DNA of 64,000 nt from assembly GCF_029854295.1 (NCBI RefSeq), contig NZ_CP122979.1, positions 248,001 through 312,000 on the forward strand, read 5' to 3'. The notes under the pieces are model-generated. The model did no database searches, was not told the origin of the DNA, and worked only from the letters and a program-made list of their open reading frames with translations. Source of the DNA: Mesomycoplasma lagogenitalium. GTDB taxonomy: Bacteria > Bacillota_I > Bacilli_A > Mycoplasmatales > Metamycoplasmataceae. The first letter of the stretch is position 1; the number at the start of each line of letters is the position of its first letter. The position numbers and the translations under genes were made by a program. Positions 29,875-39,953 of this stretch are shown here, in pieces.

Positions 29875-30123
29875 TTATTTTTGAAAATCATCATTAACAG
29901 CAAAAATATAAAAAAAATTTGAATTTTTAACATTAAAATTTATAAAATTGTTTTTAATTTTTGTAAACTTTGAAAAAAACATTATAAATATTTGTTTGTT
30001 TTTTTCTTTGGCTTCTTGTTGAACTTTTTTAATTTTTGGTATTAAACATATAGCTTCAGAGCTGGAAAAATAAACTGCACATTTTAAAGAATGAAATATA
30101 ACCGCAGGATCTTTTTTATCGTC
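29875..30123 (-). pseudogene. C-terminal fragment of a small gene (interrupted)
   Basis: A frame of 82 sense codons with no usable start: it opens right after an in-frame TAA and reads DKKDPAVIFHSLKCAVYF... to a stop at 29875. It ends, on its 5' side, exactly where an accessory block (lipoprotein plus IS) begins. On the other side of that block, on the same strand, is an N-terminal fragment (32609-32779) with a start but a premature end. The two together make a plausible protein of about 135 residues. Product not recognised. Confidence 0.55.
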
Positions 30124-30131
30124 TTATATGT

Positions 30132-30137
30132 TATAAT
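30132..30137 (+). promoter_or_regulatory. Extended -10 box of lipoprotein gene
   Basis: TGTTATAAT precedes the lipoprotein start at 30164 by 26 nt; an AAGGAG ribosome site lies between. Confidence 0.6.
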
Positions 30138-30163
30138 ACTAGTATCACAATCAAGGAGACATA

Positions 30164-31276
30164 ATGAACATTAAATACAAATTATTTTTACCACTAATGG
30201 CTACTAGTGCTACTTTACCAATAGTTGCTAGTTGTGCAGTCAATCAACCACCAAAAGAGGAAACAAAGATTGAAAAACAAATCAGATTAGATAATGAAGA
30301 GTGAAAACGAGCGATGGAACTAGCACCTAATTTAATGAAATTTCAATATGGTGATTATCCAGATTATTCAGAATATAAACAAGCAAAGGAAATAATGTGG
30401 CACACCTTTAAAAAAGCACCATTACCAGCCTATCTTGAAGATAGAAAGCAAAGGTTAAAACTCAACTTAAAAGAACTAAAATACTTAATGGGTAATATTA
30501 ATCATCTTAATGACTTTGAAAAGGCTTATATTGGTTTATATCAAGATCTACAAACCTTTTTTGATAATCAAATTCACAGATATAAACCTGAGAATTTAAC
30601 TTTTGAATATTTAACTACTGACCGGGAAATCTATTATGATATGTATTTGAAAGTAAAAGAAGATACTTTACAACCTGAGCAAATGTTTTATCACCAAGTT
30701 TTAACAATCATCAAAGAGTTTAACAGTTGAAGATCACAAAATCCTTTGGATGAATTTAATGTTTCTTCTAAAACTTTTCCTAGGGAACGACCATATGGTT
30801 CAAAAGAAGATGTCCGTTTTGCACATCGAATAGAATTTCTCGAAACTAGATTAAGACCAATTATTGAACAAAAACTCCAAGAATTCACTCATCAACATCA
30901 AGATTTCCAATTTAAAAACCCCCAATTGTCCTACCGGCAAATTAATGGCGGTGATATTATTGTAGAACTGTCATTTGATATCGAATATCAAAATCAACCA
31001 ATCTCCAAATTTCTAACTATTCCTTTAACAGTCGATATTAATCTTAAAAGTAGCACTAGGGGTGTGAGGTTAAAAGAGTTAAGATTAGCCGACCAAAAGG
31101 AACAAATGGAAAAATATAAAAGTAAACTCTATACTGATAAAACCTTTGCAGAACTAGAAAATCTCTTAAAAAAACCTTTTAATAATAGTCAATCGAATTA
31201 TGATAAATTGGAAATGGTCAAAGAAGAATATGATGCCACTTTAAAAGTGCTGGAATATGATAATCTAGAAAAATAA
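30164..31276 (+). CDS. Lipoprotein of unknown function, probably acquired
   Basis: 370 aa. The signal peptide MNIKYKLFLPLMATSA... ends at IVASCAVN (Cys near residue 25). The mature part is soluble, helical at first (EWKRAMELAPNLMKFQYGDY...), with a beta-rich middle (QINGGDIIVELSFDIEY) and a coiled end. No enzyme motif seen. It uses TGG and CGG codons and has visibly more G and C than its neighbours, and it sits beside an IS element inside a broken minus-strand gene. These suggest lateral acquisition. TGA is still used for Trp, so the donor was probably another mycoplasma. Confidence 0.75.
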
Positions 31277-31300
31277 AAGAACTACCATTTGGTAGTTTTT
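31277..31300 (+). repeat. Left 24-bp direct repeat containing the lipoprotein terminator
   Basis: Includes ACTACCATTTGGTAGT and TTTTT, i.e. a terminator hairpin, ending exactly at the IS left inverted repeat. A copy with 19 of 24 identical bases abuts the right end (32567-32590). This is the expected footprint of an IS30-type element that duplicates an inverted-repeat target. Confidence 0.75.
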
Positions 31301-31328
31301 CCCAAATTGAAATATAAAGTGCAACACT
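31301..31328 (+). repeat. IS left inverted repeat
   Basis: 28 bp containing ATATAAAGTGCAACACT; matches the complement of the right repeat at 24 of 28 positions. Confidence 0.85.
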
Positions 31329-31443
31329 CTTTAAACCAATGAAAAAATGTTTTGGTTTAAAATTAAAATAAGGGGGTTGCATTTTTTATTTAATTAAATA
31401 TTTGAAAAATAAAAAAATCCTCCCCAAAAAATAGGGAGAAAAA

Positions 31444-32376
31444 ATGTACAAACATATTATAAACGAAGAACGACATTTAATAAACTATTTATTTTATTTT
31501 GAGAAAAAAAGCATAAGTCAAATAGCTCAAAATTTAAAAAGAAATAAATCAACTATTTCTAGAGAGTTGAAAAGAAATTCTGATGAATTTGGCACATAAA
31601 GCACACCAAAAAAGTAAAAGAAGATCTTATCATAAATATGCTGGTTTATTTTATAAATATCAAGAATTTACTAAAATTTTTGTAAGTAAATATGATAAAA
31701 ATTTTCATGGAATTGAAGCGACTTATCAATTTATTAAGAAAAATTATCCAAACATAAAAATCCCATCTTGTAGACAAATTTTTAATTGATTTAAATCTAA
31801 TAGATGAGAATTAAAAAAAACGGATAAACTAAGAAAATATTATAAAAAGGGCAAAAAAAGAAGGGTATTTTTTCAAAATTTGAAAATAAATTTGTTTTTC
31901 CGATATGAACAAGACTGAAATATGTAGATTTAAGAAAGGAATATGGTCATTGAGAAGCAGATTTAATTATCGGAAAAAGAGAAAATGGTTTTGAAAATTT
32001 GGTTTCACTAACTGAAAGAAAAACTAGAGAAAACTATTATCAAAAAATAAAGTCTAAAAATCCAATGAAAGTAAATCAAGTTTTATATAGTTTAATTAAA
32101 AATAATAATTTAAATGTTAAAACTATAACAATTGATAATGGAATAGAATTTGAAAAAAATGGATTATTAGCAAGTTGATTAAAATGTAAAATTTATTTTT
32201 GCGAACCTTATGCTTCGTATCAAAGAGGAACGAATGAACATTCTAACGGGCTAATCAGAAGAATTTATAAAAAGGGGACAGATTTCTCAACTATTTCTGA
32301 TAAGGAAATTTTAGAAATACAAGAAAAAATCAACAATATGCCAATAAAAATTTTTAATTGAATGAGTAGTTATTAA
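31444..32376 (+). pseudogene. IS30-family transposase, frameshifted
   Basis: The start MYKHIINEERHLINYLFYFEKKSISQIAQNL and TISRELKRN is the IS30 N-terminal HTH. The frame breaks near 31590 and continues one frame over to about 31925, then returns to the first frame. The DDE core follows: HWEADLIIGKRENGF, TIDNGIEF and PYASYQRGTNEHSNGLIRRIYKKGTDF with catalytic D, D and E in order. The end (INNMPIKIFNWMSSY) lacks the usual last 15-20 residues. At least two frameshifts plus the short end argue against a functional enzyme; a single programmed shift would not explain both. Confidence 0.85.
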
Positions 32377-32538
32377 TATAAGAAAATAATCAAAGATGAC
32401 GACGAATAAGATAACATTATTTAATTAATTTAAATTCAAATATTTTAAAAATAGTAAAAACCCTCTAATTAGAGGGTAATTTGTAATATTGCGAATTATT
32501 TTTTCAAAAAAATATTTCAAAAATATATAATTTTTATA

Positions 32539-32566
32539 AGTGTTGGACTTTATATTACAATATAGG
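32539..32566 (-). repeat. IS right inverted repeat
   Basis: 28 bp containing AGTGTTGGACTTTATATT; the inverse of the left repeat with four mismatches. Confidence 0.85.
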
Positions 32567-32590
32567 AATAACTATTAAATGGTAGTTTTT
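32567..32590 (+). repeat. Right 24-bp direct repeat (target duplication copy)
   Basis: Shares AACTA...TGGTAGTTTTT with 31277-31300. The hairpin survives here with one G-U pair at the stem end, consistent with drift after duplication. Confidence 0.7.
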
Positions 32591-32608
32591 TTTATATCTT
32601 TAATGTGT

Positions 32609-32779
32609 TTAACTTATTAACGCAACTACCAAATTTACATTAGGACATTTTTCACAAAATAAAAATTTGTTATATTTTTTATAATTTTTTAAATTTCCAT
32701 CTTCTTCTTTTATTTTACTTAACAAATCTTCAAGTGTAAAAAATTCATTTGTTTTATCTTTCAAAAATGCTTTGTACAT
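32609..32779 (-). pseudogene. N-terminal fragment of a small gene (interrupted)
   Basis: 56 codons starting MYKAFLKDKTNEFFTLEDLL and ending CEKCPNVNLVVALIS. It has a proper ATG, a C-x-x-C pair, and stops at the edge of the accessory block. The missing part is probably the fragment at 29875-30123, 2.5 kb away on the same strand. A zinc-binding small protein is possible. Not recognised. Confidence 0.5.
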
Positions 32780-32817
32780 AAATAAATTATATCAAATAAA
32801 AAAAGCAATAAAAAAAA

Positions 32818-32908
32818 TGGCGGGGTAAACAGGATTTGAACCTGCGCGGGCGGTTAAGCCCCTAACGCGTTAGCAATGCGTCCTCTTCAGCCTCTTGAGT
32901 ATTACCCC
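32818..32908 (-). tRNA. tRNA-Ser (anticodon GCT)
   Basis: A 91-nt tRNA with a long variable arm. Acceptor GGGGTAA pairs with TTACCCC before GCCA. The anticodon loop is TTGCTAA; the T-arm has GGTTCAAATCC. The base pair next to the anticodon loop is A-C. CCA is encoded. Confidence 0.93.
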
Positions 32909-33031
32909 TTTAATAACATAAATTATATAATATTTTTTAATTTTATAAAATATTTTCTAAATAATAAAATTATTTTACTTTTTTTAAAAAAATTTATTAT
33001 AATATTTATTAATTTAATAAATGGGTGAAAA

Positions 33032-34012
33032 ATGGAAACTAAAATTAAAAAAATTGCTATATTAACTTCTGGTGGTGATGCTCCAGGTATGAACAATGCA
33101 GTTAGAGCTGTTGTAAAACAAGCATTAGCTAACGATATTGAGCCTTTTTTAGTTTATGAAGGTTATAAAGGACTTTATTATGGAAATATCGTTTCTGCCA
33201 AAAACATCAATGTTGATGCCTATGTTTCTAAAGGCGGAACATTCATCTATTCTGCTAGATTTCCAGAATTTAAAGAGTTAAAAACAAGAGAAAAAGCAAA
33301 AGATAATCTTTTAAAAATGGGAATTGATGCATTGGTTGTTATCGGTGGCGACGGTTCATATATGGGTGCTCAATTATTGCACGAATTAGGAATTAAAACT
33401 GTTGGACTTCCTGGAACAATCGATAACGATATTACTTCAAGTGATTTTACTATTGGTTATGATACTGCATTAAATACAATTGTTGATGCTGTAGAAAAAA
33501 TTAGAGACACTTCCGATTCACATAATAGATTTTTAATGGTTGAAGTTATGGGTCATGGTTCTGGTGATTTAGCATTATATTCTGGATTAGCAACCGGGGC
33601 GGAAATTATTATTACAAATGAACAAACTATGACTAAAGAAGAAATTGCTGAAGTTGTTAAAAATCAAATATATGAAAAAGGTAAAAGAAGTGTTATTGCA
33701 ATCGTAAGTGAGTTTATATATCCTAACTTAAAAGAAATTGCAGCATATGTTCAAGAAAAAACTAATGTAATTTCTAGAGCAATGGCCTTAGAATATATTC
33801 AAAGAGGTGGAAGACCATCGGCACAGGAAAGAATTTGAGCAACTTTAATGGGTATTAAAGCAGTCGATTTTCTTAAAGAAGGAAAATCAGGAATTGCAAT
33901 TGGAGTTACAAATAGTGATGTTGTTGCAACTCCAATTCTCAAAGCATTACAGGCGCCAAGAAAAAGTAATAAAGCTAAAACAATTAAGTTCAATAAATTA
34001 AATCAAGCATAG
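33032..34012 (+). CDS. pfkA: 6-phosphofructokinase
   Basis: A 326-aa glycolytic kinase that converts fructose-6-phosphate to the 1,6-bisphosphate with ATP. Seen: ILTSGGDAPGMNNAVRA (ATP loop), VVIGGDGSYMGA, the catalytic PGTIDNDI (Asp in TIDND), MVEVMGHGSGDLA and QRGGRPSAQERI. Length is normal. The promoter is near 33000 with ATTATAATA; a GGGTG ribosome site precedes ATG. It is the entry point for fructose-6-phosphate, while fruA-fruK feed the same pathway from fructose. Confidence 0.97.
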
Positions 34013-34021
34013 GAGGAAAAT

Positions 34022-34126
34022 ATGAGAAAAATTAGAAGAAAAGAAATGGCTGAAAGAAAAGCGAAAAGAGTTGAAAAAATTAGAAAAGAAGCCAAAAAAG
34101 CAGCAGCTAAAGCTCAACAAAACTAA
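34022..34126 (+). CDS. 34-residue highly basic peptide
   Basis: A 34-aa peptide, MRKIRRKEMAERKAKRV... ending AAKAQQN, about half Arg/Lys with an Ala-rich helical end. It has a strong AGGAGG ribosome site 6-7 nt before ATG and lies 9 nt after pfkA, so it is very likely translated. It could bind RNA or be a ribosome-associated small protein. Not recognised. Confidence 0.6.
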   Translation: MRKIRRKEMAERKAKRVEKIRKEAKKAAAKAQQN

Positions 34127-34160
34127 TATTATTTATAATTTTTACAGAAAATATTTTATT

Positions 34161-34197
34161 AGACACTTAAATCATTTTTGCATTTAGGTGTCTAATT
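34161..34197 (+). terminator. Terminator after pfkA and small peptide
   Basis: Stem AGACACTTAAAT/ATTTAGGTGTCT with one T-G pair and a short T-rich tail. Confidence 0.75.
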
Positions 34198-34261
34198 TTA
34201 TTAATAAAATAATATTGAAAGTTTTAATTAATTTATTATTTTATTTTTTTAATATTTTTAA

Positions 34262-34267
34262 TATAAT
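34262..34267 (+). promoter_or_regulatory. -10 box of a leaderless rluD-like message
   Basis: TATAAT ends 7 nt before the ATG at 34275 and no ribosome site lies between, so transcription should start at or next to the ATG. Confidence 0.6.
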
Positions 34268-34274
34268 TAATTTT

Positions 34275-35171
34275 ATGAATAAAACCTTAGTTATAGAAGT
34301 AAAGTATAAAGAAAGAATTGATAAGTATATTAGTGATAATTCAGATATTTCTAGAAATGATGCAAAAGATTTAATTTTAAATAAAAATGTAATAATCAAT
34401 GATAGCATTATTGTTAATAAACCTAAATTTATAGTAAGTGAAAATCAAGTAATTTCAATTAAAGAAATACCATTTAAAGTAACTGATATTATTCCTGAAA
34501 AAATTGATTTAAAAATTGTTTATGAAGATTCAGATTTAATAGTTATCGATAAACCATCAGGAATGGTTGTTCATCCAGCGCCAGGAAATTTAAAAGGCAC
34601 ATTAGTAAATGGGCTTTTATATCATTTTCAAAAAAATCTATCAGATGTAAATGGACAAATGAGACCTGGAATTTTACATAGAATTGATAAAGATACATCG
34701 GGATTATTAATAGTTGCTAAAAACAATAAAGCACACACTTTTTTGGCACAGCAATTAAAAGATCATTTAATAAAAAGAAAATATAAAGCAATAGTTGAAG
34801 GGTTTGTTCAAAATGAAATAACCCATATTGATTTACCAATTGGAAGAGATCCTATGAATCGTCAAAAAATGAGTGTAATTAAGCAAAATTCCAAAAATGC
34901 TATCACTCATGTTTATTTAGAAAAACATTTTAATTACAATGATAAGCCATATTCATTAATTAGATGTGAACTAGAAACAGGAAGAACTCATCAAATTAGA
35001 GTCCATATGGCTTATATAAAACATCCGGTTTTCGGAGATCCTCTTTATGATAAAAAAGTGGATGAATTTAACCAAAGATTACATGCATATGAAATTGAAT
35101 TTACCCATCCAAATGGACAAAATCTTAAATTTACAACTGAACTACCAAAGGAATTTGAAATTAGCAATTAG
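34275..35171 (+). CDS. Ribosomal large-subunit pseudouridine synthase (RluD family)
   Basis: 298 aa. An N-terminal S4 RNA-binding domain (about residues 10-70, RIDKYISDNSDISRNDAKDLI) is followed by the catalytic domain: DLIVIDKPSGMVVHP, HRIDKDTSGLLIVAK (catalytic Asp), ETGRTHQIRVHM and HPVFGDPLY. It isomerises uridines in 23S rRNA. The ATG at 34275 is chosen because a -10 box stands 7 nt upstream; an earlier in-frame extension would run through the promoter. Which positions it modifies cannot be told. Confidence 0.93.
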   Translation: MNKTLVIEVKYKERIDKYISDNSDISRNDAKDLILNKNVIINDSIIVNKPKFIVSENQVISIKEIPFKVTDIIPEKIDLKIVYEDSDLIVIDKPSGMVVHPAPGNLKGTLVNGLLYHFQKNLSDVNGQMRPGILHRIDKDTSGLLIVAKNNKAHTFLAQQLKDHLIKRKYKAIVEGFVQNEITHIDLPIGRDPMNRQKMSVIKQNSKNAITHVYLEKHFNYNDKPYSLIRCELETGRTHQIRVHMAYIKHPVFGDPLYDKKVDEFNQRLHAYEIEFTHPNGQNLKFTTELPKEFEISN

Positions 35172-35246
35172 AATATTTGAGTGCCAAAATAAAAAAAGTG
35201 TTATAATTTAGATAACTACATTTATTTTTTAAAATAAGGAGGAAAA

Positions 35247-36053
35247 ATGTTTTATTTACAAAAACCAGAATTTTTAAAAGCAGAACTTTGAGAAAAAGAA
35301 AAAAAAGAATATAGAATTTGAATCTTTCTATATGGTATTTTACTATCATTATTTTTGTTATTAAATTTTACACAGTGAATTTTAGCAATTGTTACTTATA
35401 ATAAAGAACTTATGTCTCAAAATCAATTTACAACTCCATTGATATTTTCAATAGCAAACTTTTTACTAGTTTCTTGAACAGTTATTAATTACTTTTTAAC
35501 AGTTTATAAATCTTATAAAAATAAGTCGTTTGCTTTTATAAGCGGATTTACATTATTTATATTCACAATAATTTCATTTATGAACATAATTTCATATTTA
35601 ACACTTTTATTTCAAGATTTTTCAAAAACATTGGAAAATTTTAAAAGCATAACAGGAATTATGTTATTCACTTTAACTCTTATTTCACTTTTAACTATTT
35701 ATCCACAAAGAAAAGTGAAATTAATTAAAAGAATGTTTTTAATTGCTGAAAACTATGAAAGAGCACAAAAAGTAGCTGAAGAGTTAAAAAATAGTGATTT
35801 TGAAAAAATGTTTGGAAATTTTGGAGCATTTGGTCCAAATGCAACTAGAAACCCTAATCAAACAGCTAGTGCGACTGGAGAAAATGTTCAAAATCAGCCA
35901 GAAGAAGATTTAAAATCAAAAGAATACCGCGAAAAATTACAATCACTATCTACTGAACAAATTCGTAAAATTGCTCAGAAATTTCAAATTTCAGGATATG
36001 AAAGTTTATCGCGAGAAAAACTTATTGAAATATTAATAAAATTGAATAAATAA
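35247..36053 (+). CDS. Four-span membrane protein with C-terminal SAP/Rho-N-like helices
   Basis: 268 aa, complete only with several TGA codons as Trp. Four membrane segments lie between residues about 24 and 150. A cytoplasmic part follows with a Gly/Phe/Asn-rich linker (MFGNFGAFGPNATRNPNQT) and an end, LSTEQIRKIAQKFQISGYESLSREKLIEILIKL, that fits a SAP/Rho-N type two-helix nucleic-acid-binding motif. That would tie the membrane to DNA or RNA. Such fusions are seen in mycoplasma proteins of unknown role. AGGAGG is the ribosome site. Confidence 0.7.
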
Positions 36054-36073
36054 ACCATTTTTTTGAAATATTT

Positions 36074-36100
36074 AAAAACCTTGTCTTGCAAGGTTTTTTT
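36074..36100 (+). terminator. Terminator
   Basis: AAAAACCTTG/CAAGGTTTTT with a TCTTG-type loop and a T-run. Confidence 0.88.
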
Positions 36101-36118
36101 ATTTGGTAAAATTATAAA

Positions 36119-37330
36119 ATGAAAATAAAAATAAAAGCTGTAAAAAATGGAGTATTAGATACTCAATATGGAAATGGAAATTATGAAAATAATTCAGTTA
36201 GTTTTCCAATTAAATGAGAAAAAGTAAAAAATGCTAAATCATATGCCATAACTCTTGTAGATAAAGAAGCAACTAAAGCATTTGGAGTGCCATTTATTCA
36301 CTGAATAATTGCTGATTTGAAAAAAAATAAATTAGATTGAGATTTTTCTTTTAGAGAAAAAGATAATATTTTGCAATTTGAAAATTCAATGACTCATTTT
36401 GCGAAAAATCACATATTAGATCGTGTTCATAAAAATGCTTTACCAGGAGTTTTTATCGGACCTTTTCCAATTGAAAGCGATCATAATTATGAACTTCGTG
36501 TTTTAGCATTAAATGTTGAATCAATTTTACCTAAAAATTTTAATAAAACATCTAAACCTTTATTTTTTGATGATTTCCAAAATTTAATTCATAATAAAGT
36601 TATCGATCAAGGAATTTACACCTTTTTATATCGAACAAAATTTAAAGTAGAAAATGGACAAATTGTACCCAATAATAAAAGTGTTGAACAATTAAATGCT
36701 CCATTAGATAAAAATCAAGAGTTTTTTTATAAAAATAATATTTTTGAAAAAATTAATGTAAGATCTAGTGGAATTTATCAAGAAAACGGCATTAATTATT
36801 TAAATCAAGAATATGTTGGAAAACTTGAGAACAATTTTTTTGTTGCTAAATCGATGCCATTAGAATTTACAAGTATAAAACAAGCAAAAAGTTATGTAGT
36901 AGCATTATTAGGAAATGCCGAAGTAAAAACATTTGCAACGCCAACTGTTTTTTGAGTAAAAACCGATATTGAACCAACTTTACAAGAAACCATTATTATA
37001 AATTCAAAAGAAATAAATGAACAGTTTTATTCAAATAATAAAAAATTTCATTTTATTAATACATTTGGCTCTCATTTTGCTCCTAAAATCGCAAATATGT
37101 TTAATATGAGTAATGAAGTTTTTAGATTTATTAGTAATGATTATGGATTAATTAAATTACCAAACATTAGTGAGCCAACTGGAGTTTATACATTAACAGT
37201 TTATGCACTAGATCAAAAAATTCAATTTAATGAGCGTCAAGATTTTGATGTTATTACTCTAGGAGATGTTTTAAACAAAATGAAAAATCATGTAATAGCA
37301 GAGGGAAATTTACTTTTTAAAATTAAATAA
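36119..37330 (+). CDS. Tandem PEBP/YbhB-like protein
   Basis: 403 aa, no signal peptide. SVSFPIKWEKVKNAKSYAITLVDKEA followed by FGVPFIHWIIADL matches the YbhB/phosphatidylethanolamine-binding (PEBP) family pattern. A second, weaker copy begins near residue 225 (MPLEFTSIKQAKSYVVALLG ... PTVFWVKTDI). PEBPs bind small anionic or phosphorylated ligands; bacterial roles are poorly known. The start has a -10-like TAAAAT 6-7 nt upstream and may be leaderless. The stop overlaps the start of the YigZ-like gene (TAATG). Confidence 0.68.
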
Positions 37331-37698
37331 TGGATAATTTGCTAGAAGTTAAAAAATCAAAATTTTATTGCTATTACTATAAAGTTTTTTCAAAAGAAGA
37401 AGTTAAAAAAATAATTTCAAATTTATGATTAGAAAATAAAAAAGCAAAACATATTTGTTATGCTTTTATAGTTAAAGAAAACGATATTATCCACTATGGA
37501 ATGACAGATGATAAAGAACCGCGAGGAACAGCGGGCAAACCATTATTAAACTTATTACAAACTAAAAATGAAATTAACAGTTTGATAGTGGTGGTTCGAT
37601 ATTATGGAGGCATAAAATTAGGAGCTTCCACCCTTTTAAGAACATATGTTAATTGTGCTAATTTAATTTATAAAAACAATTTAAATAAACTTAATTAG
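37330..37698 (+). CDS. YigZ/IMPACT-family protein
   Basis: A 122-aa single-domain protein. DDKEPRGTAGKPLLNLLQ and IVVVRYYGGIKLGASTLLRTYV are the diagnostic blocks of the UPF0029/IMPACT N-terminal fold. It lacks the C-terminal domain that many bacterial YigZ proteins have, so it is short. Function in bacteria is uncertain; the fold is found in translation-linked regulators. It is coupled to the PEBP-like gene and followed by a weak terminator. Confidence 0.85.
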
Positions 37699-37709
37699 TT
37701 ATAAAATTG

Positions 37710-37734
37710 AACCATTTTTACAGTGGTTTTTTTT
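37710..37734 (+). terminator. Short terminator
   Basis: A five-bp stem AACCA/TGGTT with a long T-run. The gap to fruA (37735-37873) is AT-rich and carries its promoter. Confidence 0.6.
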
Positions 37735-37873
37735 ATTTACAAATTATTAAATAAAAAAATAATTTTTAAAATATTAACAATCTATTTAATATTCATATTT
37801 ACTATTTCTTTTTTTATCTCTTTTATATTAAAAAAAATATATTAAAATTTATCTATAAAACAGAAAGGAAAAA

Positions 37874-39952
37874 ATGGATATTAAAAGTTTATTTAAAAAT
37901 AAAAATCTAATTTATCTAGATAAAAAATTCAATTCTAAAGAACAATTATTAGATTTTTTTGCTAGTGAATTAGTTGATAAAGGTTTTAGTAGTGATAAAC
38001 AAACAGTTTATAATGCGTTTTTAGCTAGAGAAAATCAAGATTCAACTGGTATTGGTGATAAAGTTGCTATACCACACATGAGTGATGATGTGATTAAAAA
38101 TAGCACACTATTATTTGCTAGAGTAGCGGATTTAAATTGAAATTCTATTGATAATCAACCAGTAAATTTTGTTTTTGCAATTGCTTTTTCAAAAAGCGAA
38201 AGAGAAAATTCACATTTACAAACAATGGCAAATTTATCAAAATTATTAATTAACAGTGAATTTGTTAAGCAATTAAATCAAGTAAAAACTAGTGATGAGT
38301 TTTTAGAGTTAATTAGTAAATTTCAATCCACATTAAAACCTGAAAAAAATAATGATTTTAATCAAGTTTATGATGTTGTTGCTGTTACATCTTGTCCAAC
38401 AGGAATTGCTCACACTTATTTAGCGGAGCAAAAATTATTAGAACAAGCACAAAAAATGAATGTTAAAATTAAGGTAGAAACCCAAGGTGCTGATGGTACT
38501 AAAAATGCTTTAACCGAAGCTGAAATAAAAAATGCTAAAGGAGTTATTATTGCGGTTGATAGAGAAATTGAAAGATCAAAATTCGCTTTATCAGATAATG
38601 TAATTGAAATTTCTACTAAAAAAGCAATTCATAATCCACAAGAGCAAATTCAAAAAATTTTAGACAAAAAAGGAACTAAATTAAATGTTTCAAAATCCAA
38701 AAATAATCTCAATGAAGAGGAACAATCAATTTCATTTAATGGATTTGGAAAAAGAATGTATCGCTCATTAATGACTGGAATTTCATTTATGTTGCCATTT
38801 ATTGTTTTTGGTGGAATAATGATTGCTTTAGCTTTCATTTTTGATATTATAATTGAAAGTGCATCAGGAACCGATGTACAATCAGCAAAATTTTTACAAA
38901 GTTTTGGAAGCAATAGTTATGTTGCTAATATAATTAAAAGTATTGGTGATCAAGCAATGGGATTAGCTGTGCCAATTTTAGCTGCTTATATCACTTTTGC
39001 AATAGTAGGAAGACAAGGATTATTACCTGGATTTGTTGTTGGAGCGATTGCGAGCGGAAAATTATCAAATTCATACCAATTTTTAAGCCCGGCAATTAGT
39101 AATGCTAATGGAAGTTTTGATGCTAGTGGCTTTTTATCAACGGGATCAGGATTTGTAGGAGCAATTGGTGGTGGTTTTTTTGCTGCCTTTATGATTATTA
39201 TTTTTTCAAAATATGTTTTTGGAAATTTACCAAAAACAATGCAAGGAATAAAAAATATTTTATTTATTCCGTTAATTGCAACATTAACAATTGCAATTAT
39301 TTTCTGAGCAGTAAATATAATTTTAATTTTTATTAATTTAGGATTAGTATTATTTTTATCATTAATGCAAGATAATCCGTATTTAGCATGATTATTAGGA
39401 ATAATTTTAGGATTAATGATGGGATTCGATTTAGGAGGTCCAGTTAATAAAGCTGCCTATATTTTCGGAACACTTACATTAGCTCAAAGTCCAATTCATT
39501 CATCGGTTTCTATGGCTGCAGTAATGGCAGCTGGAATGGTTCCTCCATTAGGAATATCATTATCAATGTTCATTAACAAAAAACTATGAACAAAAGAAGA
39601 AATCGAAGCAGGAAAAATTTCAAACATTATTTTTGGATTATCATTTATTAGTGAAGGAGCAATTCCTTATACATCCAAAAAACCAAAAATTTTAATTCCA
39701 GCTAATATGGTAGGTGCAGCTGTGGCGGGATTAATTTCAGCAGTTTTAGGTGTTACAATCGCAGCGCCACATGGAGGAATTTTTGTTGCATTTTTATTAA
39801 AAACAAATTTAGTAGCTAACTTTGGTGCTTCAATTGCAGTGGGAATCATAATTTGATTAGCGGCAATTTTAATTGGTGCTTTAACTCAAGCAGCACTAAT
39901 TTATGTACTAACAAAAATATTTGCTAAAAAAGCAGTAAAAACAAATAAATAA
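37874..39952 (+). CDS. fruA: PTS fructose transporter subunit IIABC
   Basis: A 692-aa three-domain permease. The IIA domain (1-150) carries His68 in KVAIPHMSDD. The IIB domain (about 165-260) carries Cys174 in VTSCPTGIAHTYLAEQ. The IIC domain (290-690) has about nine to ten membrane segments with the GFDLGGPVNKAAYIFG and ISEGAIPY motifs. It imports fructose and phosphorylates it to fructose-1-phosphate using PEP through HPr. It is followed one base later by fruK. A GAAAGGAA ribosome site precedes it. The order A-B-C in a single chain is common in Mollicutes. Confidence 0.95.
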
Positions 39953-39953
39953 A

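Larger units (their letters stand above)
31301..32566 (+). mobile_element. IS30-family insertion sequence (IS1630-like), decayed
   Basis: A 1266-bp element bounded by 28-bp inverted repeats with 24 matches (31301-31328 and 32539-32566) and by 24-bp direct repeats of a terminator hairpin. It holds one transposase gene split by frameshifts. IS1630 of Mycoplasma fermentans, an IS30-type element, is known to target and duplicate inverted repeats of variable length, the same behaviour. Confidence 0.85.

Noticed and set aside
32381-32540. Continuation of the transposase past 32376
   Set aside because: Downstream frames do not give the usual IS30 C-terminus; the sequence is AT-rich up to the inverted repeat.
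34188-34274. Longer N-terminus for the RluD-like protein
   Set aside because: It would run through the terminator tail and the TATAAT; the family starts at the S4 domain.
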